A DNA stretch of 64,000 nucleotides from the NCBI GenBank assembly GCA_037179335.1, contig JAKZHN010000039.1, positions 1 through 64,000 of the forward strand, given 5' to 3'. The DNA comes from Cyclaneusma minus (taxonomy: Eukaryota; Ascomycota; Leotiomycetes; Marthamycetales; Marthamycetaceae). Within the stretch, counting starts at the first letter, position 1. Every line of letters begins with the position of its first letter. Under the pieces are notes generated by a model. It was not told the DNA's origin. It was given only the letters and a program-made list of their open reading frames with translations, and made no database searches. This document shows, one piece after another, positions 33,001-43,885 of this stretch. A program made the translations under genes and the position numbers.

Positions 33001-33130
33001 TTTGACTGTCGTTTACTATACTCCATGATAGAATCATACCGGCAACGGCAAGACTGATTCTCAGTCTGAAAATCAGTCCCAAAAGCTCTTTGTTTCCCCT
33101 TTTTGTGATACCCCTAAAAGACCCGCAGTC
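27080..33130. other. Gene-less 6 kb between Zn2Cys6 and SAM-PH genes
   Basis: The largest stretch of normal base composition without a recognisable gene. Both flanking genes point away from it, so each end holds a promoter. Positions 27430-27620 are CT/GA-rich. Open frames are all under about 185 aa and show no motif or consistent exon chain. No transposon termini, tRNA or long repeat were seen. Possible contents are long leaders, non-coding RNA, or a decayed gene. Confidence 0.5.
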
Positions 33131-33258
33131 ATGGTAGGTTCGAAATCTCCCCTGAGTACCTCGAGATGATCCTCCTGTTGGCTCTTCTCAGCCTTGCATG
33201 ATGGCTGACCCCCCCAAAGTCTGCAACACCAATAACGCCACTCGACCCGAGGCTGGAG

Positions 33259-35621
33259 ATGTTCCAACGGGGATACCAGCAGGAAACCTTCTTTAACATG
33301 AAGGCATTGGCTCCCCGGCCACTGTCCGAAGCAACCGAGATATATGACACTGAATTTGAAGACGATGTCAGCGATATCGAAGGCAGTTCGCCTCGTTTGA
33401 GTATAAACTCTGTAAGTTCTCAAGACTCGATTCTTCCTGAGCAAGTCTCTGATGCTTTGATAAGACTGGTCGACGAAGCGAGACAACCCTCTCGTCTTTC
33501 GAAGAATTGCAGACACCAAACTCGAACACCTTTCAAGGTTTCAACTTCGATGTCTCTCCCCAAAAGCCTGTCGAAGGGCCAAGGGGGCCACATTTATTTC
33601 GGAGTTCCACAGACTCTTCTTTCGCTTCCCAAGATGAGAATTACTATCTTACCATGTCGCCTCTGACACCGCGGGTACCTAGCAGACCAGAGACTACTTT
33701 CAAAGCGCCTCCGGTACCTGCAATCCCAGAATCAACTCCGTACTATCCACGACCCATTAGCACACTTTCGGCTGCCGTGGACAACCTGAACAAGGCCGAG
33801 GTTGCGAAGTGGTCGCCGAGACAAGTCGCAAGATGGATGGACGATGCTGGCTTTGAGCCGGCGATTGTCGACAAGTTCGAGGAGAACGACATCTCTGGAG
33901 CGATACTCATCACCCTGAAGTTCGAGGATCTGAGAGAATTGGATATTCAATCTTTTGGCCAGCGCCACAAACTCTGGAATGAGATCCACAACTTGCGAGG
34001 TAGCATGCCAAGCACACCAGCACCTCCTACTCCAATCGAAGACCGCCCGTCAAGTCCTGAAAAGTCAGGTAGCCGTGGTCGATCACAAGGCTGCATGGAT
34101 GACGAAGTTGATGCTAAGCCACGGAAGCGCAAGGGCTCCTCCAGAAGGGCTCGAAGGGGGCCAGGCTACGACGACATCATATCGCCTCTCGAGTCTGTTT
34201 CCATTGTTGGCATTGAGCAGCTGATGCCCAAGCCTCACAAGTGCTCCAAAGGTCAAAACTGTTCCAAGTGGAGACGCCAACAGCGGTTGATTGATCAATT
34301 CCAAAAGGAGCATCCAGTCAGCCCAGAAGGTGGAACTATTTGGATAGCAGGAGATCCCGGGAACCCACAGACTGCTGAGCCTACCAGGCCATTCTCTGAT
34401 GCTATGCCATCCGTCGTCGCCTCATCCGACGTACTTGGACCTGGTACTCTTCCTGCCTTCCAACCCCTGGAGGAAGCATCACTTCAAAAGCTCGCTGCTC
34501 GTGATCCGCAAGACAATGTCAGACAGTTCCTCAACTTCCAGCACTTCCGTCAACCAGAACGCCAACCAGAACATCAACCACAACAGCCTACCACGCCTCC
34601 TTACGAGATGTTCCCGCCATTGCCTCCACAGCAAAATGTCGGACAACCCCTTCAAAATCTGCGCACTCTTCCCAAGCTGGCCATTCCAAGCCAGCTTCCA
34701 CCACGAGCAGCCACCGCACAAGCATTCTCTCCCTACCGGATGGACCGAGCCGAAGCCTTGTCACCCGAGCTGCGTAACGCCACGCATTCGCCCAGCGGGA
34801 CAATCTACCGCTTCAACACTCCCTTTTCCGAGATGGACGTCCCCGTGACCGCCGTCCCCCTCGGCCCAATCGCTCGCGATGCATCACAGTCCGTCCCACC
34901 CAACATGTCCTACCGCCACGCTCCCGGCCCACCCATCGCCTTCCACAACAACAGCATCAACCGCACCGCCGACCCCAACAACCCCCCGCAACTAAGTCGT
35001 GCCCCCTCACACACCCGTCGCCCCTCTCTCGGCCCCTCGCTCCCTCGCCTGGACGAAAATCGCGAAATCGATACTCGTCTGCTCCCCTGGTCACCCATCT
35101 CCAAACCACCCCAAGCGAAAACCCTTGAGGATGTCGCACACGCCGGCTGGATGAAAAAGCGCAAGACAAAGCTGTTGCGTCATGAGTGGCACGAACACCA
35201 CTTCACCCTCCAAGGCACACGTCTCGCCATGCACAAAGACTCCGCCGCCTCTGAAATGCTCGAGTACATCGACATTGACGACTACGCCGTCGCCTGCTCG
35301 CACCTCCAGTCCTCAAAACTCAACGCTGCATTCAAAGCCATGAGTATTTCACTGGGTGGTGGCAAAGACAAAGATAAAGATAAGGACGAGAGCGCATATG
35401 TGTTTCAGCTTATTCCAGCCGTGGCGGAACAAGCAAGAAAGATTCGGAAGCGCGAGAGTTTGCTGCCGGGAGGTGCGGAGAAGGCGAACATGAAGACGCA
35501 TCATTTTGCGGTGCGGAGCAGGGAGGAGAGGATCGAGTGGATGCGGGAGTTGATGTTGGCGAAGGCGCTGAAGCAGAAGGGGGAGGGGTTTGAGGTGGCG
35601 GTCAATGGGAACATGATTTGA
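33259..35621 (+). CDS. SAM and PH domain scaffold protein (Boi/Pob1-like)
   Basis: Exons 33259-33411 and 33513-35621 (intron 101 nt, GTAAGT..TTGCAG) give 753 aa. A SAM domain lies at about 147-213 (WSPRQVARWMDDAGFEPAIV, ending in a helix with RHKLWNEIHNLR). The middle is Pro-rich and disordered, with a basic patch (KPRKRKGSSRRARR) and a Cys-containing motif KCSKGQNCSKWRRQQ. A PH domain is at about 590-740 (AGWMKKRKTKLLRHEWHEHH; closing helix REERIEWMRELMLAKAL) with an acidic/Lys insertion (KDKDKDKDES). Budding-yeast Boi proteins and fission-yeast Pob1 have SAM and PH domains and act in polarised growth at the membrane with Cdc42 and the exocyst. This protein lacks the SH3 domain of Boi. The start is uncertain: the frame is open upstream of 33259 and could be reached by a tiny first exon at 33131-33133 or by a one-base change in a C-run (see findings). 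Confidence 0.88.
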
Positions 35622-37060
35622 ATGATTTGAATGATGGGATTTGGAAAATGGGTTTCTTTTAGCGGGCGCTTTCTGTTGTTCTTTTTGCCTTGTTTCGTTT
35701 TTGTTGTCTGCGTTGCTGTTTGCGATTCCCTGTTTGCTTGATTTTTTTTTTCTTGAAGCTTCTGATACCTACGAGATTGCTTGCGTTTTTTTTTCTCTGC
35801 TCTGCTCTGCTCTTCTGAAATCTGATACCTCCGAGAGTTCGTTGAAGACATCAGCGTCCCTCATATATATACATGGTGGATTCGGTCTTGCGGAAAGTCT
35901 GGTCAGCTGCTGGGCATCTAGGACTGCCGTTGGAGGGTTTGTAATAGGGGGTTCGGATGAAAGGCAGAATTACATGGGAAGAATCGATGGAAGAATGGCT
36001 TGGAAGACATAACGACTTTGATGAAAGGTGGCTGCGCTGTTTTATGGAAAAACTTGATTTAAAAAAAACCTACCAAAAAAACCCGGGCGGTTGTTGTGTT
36101 TATAGTGCGGTAGTAGGTAGCTTTTAAATCAGCTAGTCTTGGGCTTGTTGATGAATATAATGAATATCAAATTGACCGTTTGACGTTTCGGTGACTTGGA
36201 GTTGGGTTTGTGCTCTTGGCCTCTTGTGAGTTGTGACTCACTTCAAGAACTTGCTAGATGCAACGGACTGTACTTGTCAAAGGCTGACGGCTGACGCTCT
36301 AGAACTTTCCTAGCAGTGCCTATGTAGTCCATATAGCTCATTTCACTTTCAGGCCGTCACCCATAGGCTTTCCAGCTCTACTCCACTCTCCGTTCGCAAC
36401 CCGTCCCCAGCCCTCCATCAAATTCACCGACCATCGACTCTCCGATCGTGGCCTTCTCTCTCGTACATCTCCTGTAATTTCCAATACTTTGTCTTCACTT
36501 TGCAAACATTCTACTCCAATTCTCCTGTACGGCGCATCAGATACCCGGTTTCTCCGCGACCAGGAGCAGACTCTCTCCGAGCTATTCCTCTATTTCGCGC
36601 AAAAAATAAAAATTCTATTTTCAAATTTTGGATTTGGGTCGCCTGATCTTGTTTCCTAAGATGTACTTGTATACTATTCTTTCTTCTGCGGTGGTTTTAC
36701 ATGGGAATGGTCGGGTGAACTGTGAGCTCCTTGTGTCGGTTACTAGTCTCTAGAGTTTCTGTATATTGCGCGGGACATGTACTCTTCGTTGGAAGCACTG
36801 TTCGAACTTCGGCAACCTGTGATCATATGGAGGAAATCGACACTCGACACTCGACAGTAGAGCAACGAGTGACCAGCTTGAAGGTAACAAAATCCCTCGT
36901 CTCTGCTTATTACACACTATACTACATATACTACCGAACTCTCCTGCATAGCTTCCGTCCATAACTTCCCTCATCAAGTAGAAAAAGACCTCGTTCTTCC
37001 TGGTACGAAACCCGACACCAAGGGGCAAGCAGACATGCTTCGTCGCAGCGCAACCCAGAG
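35622..37060. other. Intergenic region, convergent genes
   Basis: About 1.4 kb between the SAM-PH gene (+) and THI6 (-), which converge. T-rich tracts at 35650-35820 probably belong to the 3' flank of the SAM-PH gene. Open frames are short and unconvincing. I see no gene. Confidence 0.6.
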
Positions 37061-38756
37061 CTATTTGACCAACTGAGCCTCCTCGACCTTCGCTCTCTCC
37101 AACCACTTGAAATCGCCGTTTGCGATCTGGCCAGTAATGCGGTACAACTCGTCAATGAGCGCGGGCACAAAGCTTCCCGGACCCTTGACATCCTCCCTCT
37201 CGGCGGCAATCTCAGCAGCGATCTCGTACAGCAGCAGAGCAGCGACCACAGCAGTCAGTCGATCCAGCGGGCCCACTGCCAAACAAGCACTGATCACCGT
37301 ACCCACCACACAACCGCTCCCAGTGATCTGGCTCAGATACTTGTGGCCGTTGCGCAACACCAGGGTGGTCTTGCCATCAGAAACAATATCCACCTCACCC
37401 GTCATGATCACGACATTTCTTTCCCTGCGTGCCAACTCCTTGACCATAGAAGCCTTCTGCTTCTCATCAAGCGTGCTCACTCCAGCATCCACGCCCTTCT
37501 GCTCCACGTTTTCCTCGCCATACACAGTGCGAATCTCGCCCTCATTCCCCTTAATAACATCCACAAACCCAGCAGACAAGATGGTCTTCACAGCCTGCTT
37601 GCGCACTTCAGTGGCACCAGCTCCAACAGGATCGAAGACAACAGGACCACCGTAAGTGTTGTACGCTTGCAAAGCCTCCACATAGTTCTCCACGCCCTCG
37701 GGCGTCACACTTCCCATATTGATAACCAGCGCCGCCTTTGCCTTGCACAGATCTTCCGCTTCTCTAGCATAGTTTGCCATGATCGGCGACGCACCAACCG
37801 CCAACGCCACATTGGCAGCAAAGTTCTGCACCACCAAGTTCGTCATGTTGTGAGACAGCGGCTTTCCATGGGCCAACTTGCGCAGCGTCTCAGGGATCTG
37901 GCGCAGCACGGTACCACGGTCATTCCATTGCATGCCGAAAGCAAACCGGGGAGGTGTAGAAATCACTTCGCGGAGTTTCTTGGCCGCTACTTCGGCATTC
38001 TGGGAAGCGACGATGGCGGACACGACGGCGACGCCGTCCAGTTGCTTGCTAGCGTGGACGCCGAGCTCGCCGGGGACCCAGCCTTGGAAGAGGACGCGCG
38101 AGAGGTTGAAGGCGTTGATGCCGCCGATGGCGACGGTGGGGATGTCGCGCTGGGGGGAGGGGAGGGCGGCGAGCGCAGTGAGGATGGAGCGGACGCCGGA
38201 GATGCCGACGATGGCTTTGCTGTTGGTTTTCGTAGGGGTGCTGAAAACGGTGCCGATACCGAGATAGGAGGCGCCGTCGTTGCACGCTTTGACGGCCTCT
38301 TCGGGGTTGCTCACTGTGACGCCGATGATGGCGTCTGGGCCGAGCAGACGACGGGCAGTGGTGAAGTCTTTTTGAATGGTATCAGCAGACTGGTTCCCTA
38401 TCTTTTCTGCTTTGAAAAAGCGTGGTCCGGCTTGGTAGCTGTCAGACCAGTGTTTCAATACCTAACTTACCGAGATCATCCTGGCCGATGTGGACACCTT
38501 CACAGCCAACAGCAATGGCTACATCCACGCGGTCGTTGACCAGAAGAGGGACGTTGTAGCGTTGCGTGACAGCGTGAAGCTTCTTGGCTGTCTGGACCAG
38601 CACAGCGGTATCCTGGTGCTTCTCACGATACTGTACGACGGTAGCACCTCCGCGGCAGGCAGCTTCGACGACATCGACGAGGTCTTTGTCACCGAGGACG
38701 GCGGGCGTCGAATCGGTGACAAGGTAGAGAGAGTAGTCGGGGTTCTTGAGAGACAT
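37061..38756 (-). CDS. THI6: Bifunctional thiamine-phosphate diphosphorylase / hydroxyethylthiazole kinase
   Basis: Exons 38756-38471 and 38367-37061 (intron 103 nt, GTAAGT..AAAAAG) give 530 aa, the usual length of fungal THI6. The N-terminal half (1 to about 225) is the ThiE-type barrel that joins HMP-PP and HET-P to thiamine phosphate: YLVTDST at the start, QYREK for diphosphate binding, HIGQDDLD across the splice, and GTVFSTPTK for phosphate binding. The C-terminal half (about 240-530) is the ThiM-type kinase that phosphorylates hydroxyethylthiazole: NFAANVALAVGASPIM, FDPVGAGAT, VIKGNEGEI and the catalytic GSGC motif. The cytosolic fusion feeds the last steps before thiamine diphosphate. 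I start at MSLKNPDYSLY, which matches the family. The frame is open upstream, so a short N-terminal extension is possible. I found no TPP riboswitch. A strong hairpin lies 150-200 bp upstream. Confidence 0.97.
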
Positions 38757-40449
38757 AGTGGTGTATTTGGTACCTGTACGGAGAGGTAAGGTTGTGACAG
38801 GCAATTTCTGGCAGGGCAGTCCTGAATTGAATTTCATCATTTCAGTCTCTGGCTGGGAACACCTTTGAAATAAAAAAATTGCTGAAGCCACCTATGTGAT
38901 TTTACCCTAACCGTGGGCCCCTTTCCTCGCCATTGCGCGAGCCCACGATTAGGGTCACCGCCTTTTCTTGTTCGTGATGGTGGATCTGATGGTGGATGAT
39001 CTTCGTCGAGAACCCACCGGCGAACAGAAGCTTTCCGGGGGTTCTCGAGTCTCGACTCTTCATGTTTCCGACCTCGTAACGACATTGGTGGACCGAGGCT
39101 TTCTGACGATAACCAGAACAACAATATGGAAGTGAGAAAGCTTTGGGTTCTGGTATGACATAAAAGAAAGTGTACGACTTACGACCCGTGTATTCAAGAT
39201 GTTCGTGGTGTTTTTCAAGCTGCCGGCGACGACCAGGTGGGGTATCCAACTTCCGGGTCATTGGGCGCGCAAGACTCGAGTGCGACCACGGAACAAAGAC
39301 TCTCTATGGAGAAACGGCTCTTGGGAGAATAAAAATGAAAAAGAGGAAGGAATATGAATAAAATGGGAAAGCTCCTAATTAAGGGTTGGAAAGGTGCGGG
39401 ACCAAAGGTCGTGTTAAACCCTCGATTCAATAACATGAGGTAGGCAAATGGCGCATCGCTTGGTGCGTGCGGGCGCTAGCGGCCGCTGCATTGTTGAGGT
39501 GGCATGATTAGTCATCGAGCTCTAGCGTGTCTTGGCAGAGCTTCCATATCTTCGGGATCGCTGGCCTTAAGCCAGCTCTCCCTCACGCCATTATCTATGC
39601 CTTTTGCCTGCCCTTAGATCGTCTCCCTGGCTTCGTGATACCCTGCAACAGCATCCGCATAGGTAATTTTCAGAGAGGTGGGTTTCCAGAAACTTTGCGA
39701 CACGATGGAGCCGACGAGTACTCGTGGGCCCTTTTTCCCACCACGTCCACGGATCACGAACGCTTTGTGACTATTTTGCTGGGTTGTTGATATGCATGTT
39801 CCAAGAACACGACTTGTCGATTGAAGCTGATGGTGGCTGATGTCTGATGGAGAATCGCCAAGGACGGGGTTGTCGGGCATGATAGAGGGTCTAGGGGTGA
39901 TGATGGATTTCCCATGTTAGGTCAATGATGGCGTCGTGCTCTGTGCGAGTTGGGGTTGTCCTTTAAAATGTACTCTGATTTTTTGAAAGAAGAAAGACTG
40001 AGGGAGATGATGCTTGACTTGACGAGAGATGAGAAGTGACATGCGTTTTAACTTTTAAGGGTGTGTTGACTTGTCATCGATCATAGGCCTGACTCCTGAA
40101 TGATCACCCTCCAGTTCGAGCCGTGAACACATCTGTTCAATTTGGTCACATATGCTCATCGTTGATTCGTTTATGGGTTACGAGGCTATTTACAGCCCCC
40201 ATTCCAACCCCCAAGTACGACGGATGGACTTCCGGAGCGGACTTCGGGGTGTTTTTGAAGCCAAATCCGCCCCTGTGTTACATGAAGCAACGAAAGCCGC
40301 TCCGGGTTTGGATCTTCTACTCTTCACCGAATACCAATTCGGAAAGATCAATGTGGGTTTTGACAACTGCCTACAGAATCCGCGAGACTGACCAGCGTCA
40401 TAAGGACATTTTTGTCCCGAATTCCACCTCCTCTTCGACCAGGTCCAAG
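38757..40449. other. Divergent promoter region of THI6 and the aldo-keto reductase
   Basis: About 1.7 kb between two divergently transcribed genes. It contains the hairpin at 38904-38955 and a TATA box for the plus-strand gene just beyond its right end. Short open frames (up to 119 aa) have no motif. No gene is supported. Confidence 0.65.
38904..38955. promoter_or_regulatory. 15-bp inverted repeat with TTAGGG motifs upstream of THI6
   Basis: Arm 38904-38918 (ACCCTAACCGTGGGC) pairs with arm 38941-38955 (GCCCACGATTAGGGT) with a single mismatch, around a 22-nt centre. The outer ends are the telomere-type motif CCCTAA/TTAGGG. It lies about 150-200 bp upstream of the THI6 ATG, in the promoter or 5' leader. 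It may be a binding site for a dimeric factor or an RNA hairpin in the THI6 leader. A function is not shown. Confidence 0.6.
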
Positions 40450-40457
40450 ATATATAA
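40450..40457 (+). promoter_or_regulatory. TATA box of the aldo-keto reductase gene
   Basis: ATATATAA in the context CAAGATATATAAACC, about 160 bp upstream of the ATG at 40616. Pyrimidine-rich tracts lie between it and the start codon. Confidence 0.6.
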
Positions 40458-40615
40458 ACCACAGTCTTTCCTGGTCTAGACAACTCTCAGCATCGATATT
40501 TCAAGCATTCATCCTTTATTGTGGTTGACTCCTGAACTCTTGCAACTTCTTCCCTACCTATTCTATTCTCGAAAAATCGAACTTCAGAAACTTCCTTTGA
40601 CTTTCACTATTCACA

Positions 40616-42001
40616 ATGTCTAACAAAACCGTCACTCTCCGTCAACTGGGCAAAGACGGCCCCATGATCCCACCTCTGGGCTTGGGTCTGATGGGAATGT
40701 CCTACAACACATACGGCGCCGTCCCTTCAGACGAGGAGCGCTTCGCCATGCTCGATCGTGCTCTTGAACTCGGGCAAACGCACTGGGATAGCTCCGAGTT
40801 AGTTTTTCAAGACCCCCTTTTCGCCCGCGAGTGCCATCCATTGACATCCAGATCTCTCTCATTCGCCCCCCTCCTTTTCTTTCGCTAACAAGAGCATGTT
40901 TCCAGTCTCTACGGAGACAGCGAAGAGCTTCTAGGAAAATGGTTCAAGCTAACAGGAAAGCGCGACCAAATCTTCCTAGCCACCAAATTCGGCTTCGTGA
41001 AGAACAGCATGCCGTTTGCTATAGACAGCTCGGCCGAGTATTGCAAGAAAGCGTGTGCTGAGAGTTTGCGGACTCTGGGTGTGGATTGCATCGATCTTTG
41101 TAAGGCCACCCTTTTCATCTAATACCGAGTATGAATATGCAGAGATTGCGAGCTTGCTTGGAGAATAAAATGGGGACCTGGATGATGGAGCTGACTAGAA
41201 TGGGTGAAATAGACTACATGCATCATAGCAAGCATGATGTGCCTATTGAGGAAACAATGCGTGCTCTGAAAGAACTCCAAGAGTACGTACCTTCCCCTCC
41301 CCCCCTGAAAATCCAGCATCGCAGTCCGTCGCCAGCCCACAATTCGCTATTCTCACTATTCAGCAACTAACCAGTGTTTCAGCGAGGGTAAGATCAAGTA
41401 CATCGGCCTCTCCTCCATCTCCTCCAACACGCTCCGCCGCGCCGTCAAAATCGCCCCCGTCACCGCAGTGCAACAAGAATACTCCCTCTTCACACGCGAC
41501 ATCGAAGGCCCCACCGGTACCAACCTCCTCGCCACCTGCCGCTCCCTCGGCGTCGCCTTCGTGCCCTCCTCCCCCCTCGGCCGCGGCATGATGACCTCCA
41601 CCTTCACCTCCCCCACCTCCTCCTCCCTTTCCCCCGACCCATCCTCCACCGGCACCCGCGCAAAAGTAATGCCACGCTTCCTCGCCTCGAATCGCGCCCA
41701 CAACGTCCAAGTTATCAAAACTTTTGGCGAGTTTGCGAAAAGGAAGGGGGTGACGGAGGCGCAGTTGGCGTTGGCTTGGTTGCTGAAACAGGTGGAGGAT
41801 GTTTTTCCGATTCCGGGGACGAAGAAGATGAGGTGGTTGGAGGAGAATTGGAAGGCGAGGGATATGGGGTTGACGCATGAGGAGGAACGAGAGATTAGAG
41901 GATGGGTTGAGAATGAGGGGAATGACGTGAAGGGAGGGATTGTGCCGGAGGCTTATGAGGGGTGGTTGTATAGGGATACGGTGGAAGATGGGGGTGCTTG
42001 A
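40616..42001 (+). CDS. Aldo-keto reductase, YakC/AKR13-like (4 exons)
   Basis: Exons 40616-40797, 40906-41099, 41213-41282 and 41383-42001 give 354 aa, with introns of 108, 113 and 100 nt. The catalytic tetrad is complete: Asp58 (WDSSDLYG), Tyr63, Lys88 (ATKFG) and His129 (YYMHHSKHD). The NAD(P)H-binding part is seen in GKIKYIGLS, AVQQEYSLF and the C-terminal IPGTKKMRWLEEN. The family reduces aldehydes and ketones with NADPH in the cytosol. The PIEETMRALKEL and PLGRGMM phrases place it with the YakC-like group. The substrate is unknown. A Ser/Thr/Pro-rich insertion after PLGRGMM (about residues 215-240) is somewhat longer than I would expect. The ATG is in CACAATG context, with a TATA box upstream. 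Confidence 0.93.
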
Positions 42002-42871
42002 GGGGGGTGGGCGAAGTTGAGAGGGCTGTTTTGAGGATGGGGAATTTTAGGGGGGAATAGCGAATGGTGGGGGTGTTGTGCGTAGTTTGAAAATTGAAAA
42101 GGTGTGCACTGACTTTGAAGTGTTGGAATTGTGAAATGTGAAGACTGATCGGGCGAGATACTCGCAGAGAGTTTTCAGAGTTAGCAAAGCGATGATAGAT
42201 TCTCGTGGGCCATGTAGGCGGGAGAGAAATGTGGCCAAGTCGGCAGAGATTCCGAGTTCGTCAGACGGCGGGTATTAGCCTGCAAGAAAGGAGTCCAATG
42301 TATTAATCATCTTGTTGCGGCTCGCCAGTCGCCATGTTCTATGCGGCCAGCTGCCTTTAGTCAGCCTCCTTTCCTCGGCCCGGCTTCGACGGGGGTTTCT
42401 GCGATTCTTTCAGCTTTGCTTAAGTATCCAAGTAGCTGACTGGTTTGCAACTGAGAAACGGGTCAGGTGGTTGAGGGTGGAAAGGGGGAGGGGGGTCTTT
42501 TTGCAGTTCCTGTAGGAATTGGTGGGACGCAATTCGTCTCGGTACCATGTTTCTAGGCCGACGACTAGCAGATTGAGTTCAACTAGAAAGACAGGCGGGA
42601 TAATCGAGAGACTCATCGGCATCGGGGTCACTGAAACAGAAGTTGAGATCGATACCCACGCTGGGCTGCAAGTATGAAGAGCAAATGGAAAGTTTGATTT
42701 TGAAGAGAGACGGAGACGTACCCCCAACATAGCAAAAAGATGTACGAAAAACAAGCACGCGAAACAAAAAGTATGCGAATTGCGAAGCCATTGATGATTG
42801 AAGAACTCAAATCAATTCACAAACCACACATTCCACACTCCCTCCTCGCCCACGTGGACTACACATACTAT
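42002..42871. other. Intergenic region, convergent genes
   Basis: About 0.9 kb that should contain the 3' ends of the reductase (+) and xylanase (-) genes. Only short open frames are present and none is convincing. Confidence 0.6.
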
Positions 42872-43885
42872 CTACGCACCCGTCAACGCATCCACGACCC
42901 CCTGATAACAAGGCTTATGCGTCAAATTCGCCCACATCAAATCCGCCGCCCCCTGCCCCTCAAACGTACTCGGCACCCAACTATACCCATCATCGAAATC
43001 CCACACCGTAACCCCCACACACCCGTCCGTATCAACACACGCTTTCACCATATTGGCATAATCCGTGCTCTGTTGTGCCAGCAACGCATCTGTCGCAGGC
43101 AGCGTCATCCGCACATCCAATTCCGTAACCGCAACTTCCACACCTCGCGCCACAAAGCTCGCCATATTCGCAGCTTGGTCTGCAGCTGAGGGAGTTTCGC
43201 CGACGATGAAGTGCGACTCTAGCCCAATGCCATCAATCTTGACGCCCGCGGCCTGCAACATCGTCACAATTCCCATAGAGGCTGTAGCCTTGGCGCCCGC
43301 ATATTCGATGTTGTAGTCATTGTAATACAATTTCGCATCCGGATCCGCCGCCGCCGCCGTAGCAAACGAAATATTGAAGTAATCCGTTCCAAGCAGATTG
43401 TAAAATGTATTATTCCTCCACGTCCCATCGTCATTCAAGCCCTCATTCACCACATCCCAACTCCTACACATGCCCTTATAATGCGTCACTTCAGACGTGA
43501 TATGTGCCTTCAGCGCCGCAGTCAACGAGCTCGCTGTCCAATTCGTGCTATCAACCCAGTCGGGCAGTTCTTCGTACCAGACTAGGTTGTGGCAGCGCAA
43601 GAGCTGGTTATTGGATTGGGCGAGGGTGGTGATGACGTCGCCTTGGGCGTAGGTGAAGTTGTCAATCGAGGGTTCGGTGTACAGCCATTTTTGCGTGTTG
43701 CCCGGGGTGAGCTGGCCGAAGTCGGAGGTGTTGGAGAGGGCGGCGAGGTAGGCGGGGTCGGTGATTTCGGGGTTGTCGGTTGCGGTGCCGAAGTAGAGGA
43801 GGCCGGCGGCTTGGGCTAGGGTGTTGAGTTGGGCGGAGGTGAGGTAGGGGAGGAGTGATGTGAGGAGGAGGGCGGAGAGAAACAT
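42872..43885 (-). CDS. Secreted endo-1,4-beta-xylanase, GH10
   Basis: An intronless frame of 337 aa, the usual size of a GH10 catalytic domain with signal and no carbohydrate-binding module. Residues 1-18 are a signal peptide ending TSA before QLNTLAQAAG. GH10 landmarks are all present: KWLYTEP in place of the usual KWxxxEP, HNLVWYEELPDWV, acid/base Glu148 in WDVVNEGLNDDG, YYNDYN, and nucleophile Glu255 in VTELDVR. The enzyme cleaves internal xylan bonds outside the cell during plant cell-wall attack. A TATA box lies about 106 bp upstream. One GGCTAA, the core of the XlnR site, lies on the coding strand about 340 bp upstream (44222-44227), which would fit xylan induction, though a single hexamer is weak evidence. 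Third-codon positions are GC-rich, as in the neighbours. Confidence 0.96.
   Translation of the reverse strand: MFLSALLLTSLLPYLTSAQLNTLAQAAGLLYFGTATDNPEITDPAYLAALSNTSDFGQLTPGNTQKWLYTEPSIDNFTYAQGDVITTLAQSNNQLLRCHNLVWYEELPDWVDSTNWTASSLTAALKAHITSEVTHYKGMCRSWDVVNEGLNDDGTWRNNTFYNLLGTDYFNISFATAAAADPDAKLYYNDYNIEYAGAKATASMGIVTMLQAAGVKIDGIGLESHFIVGETPSAADQAANMASFVARGVEVAVTELDVRMTLPATDALLAQQSTDYANMVKACVDTDGCVGVTVWDFDDGYSWVPSTFEGQGAADLMWANLTHKPCYQGVVDALTGA

Noticed and set aside
37343..38539. 398-aa plus-strand open frame opposite THI6
   Set aside because: It is the antisense shadow of a strongly conserved enzyme gene. It is His/Arg/Asp-rich with no motif and crosses the real intron.
38757..39450. TPP riboswitch upstream of THI6
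   Set aside because: I looked for the conserved CUGAGA and ACCUGAUCCGG-type elements on the minus strand and did not find them. Only the hairpin at 38904-38955 stands out.
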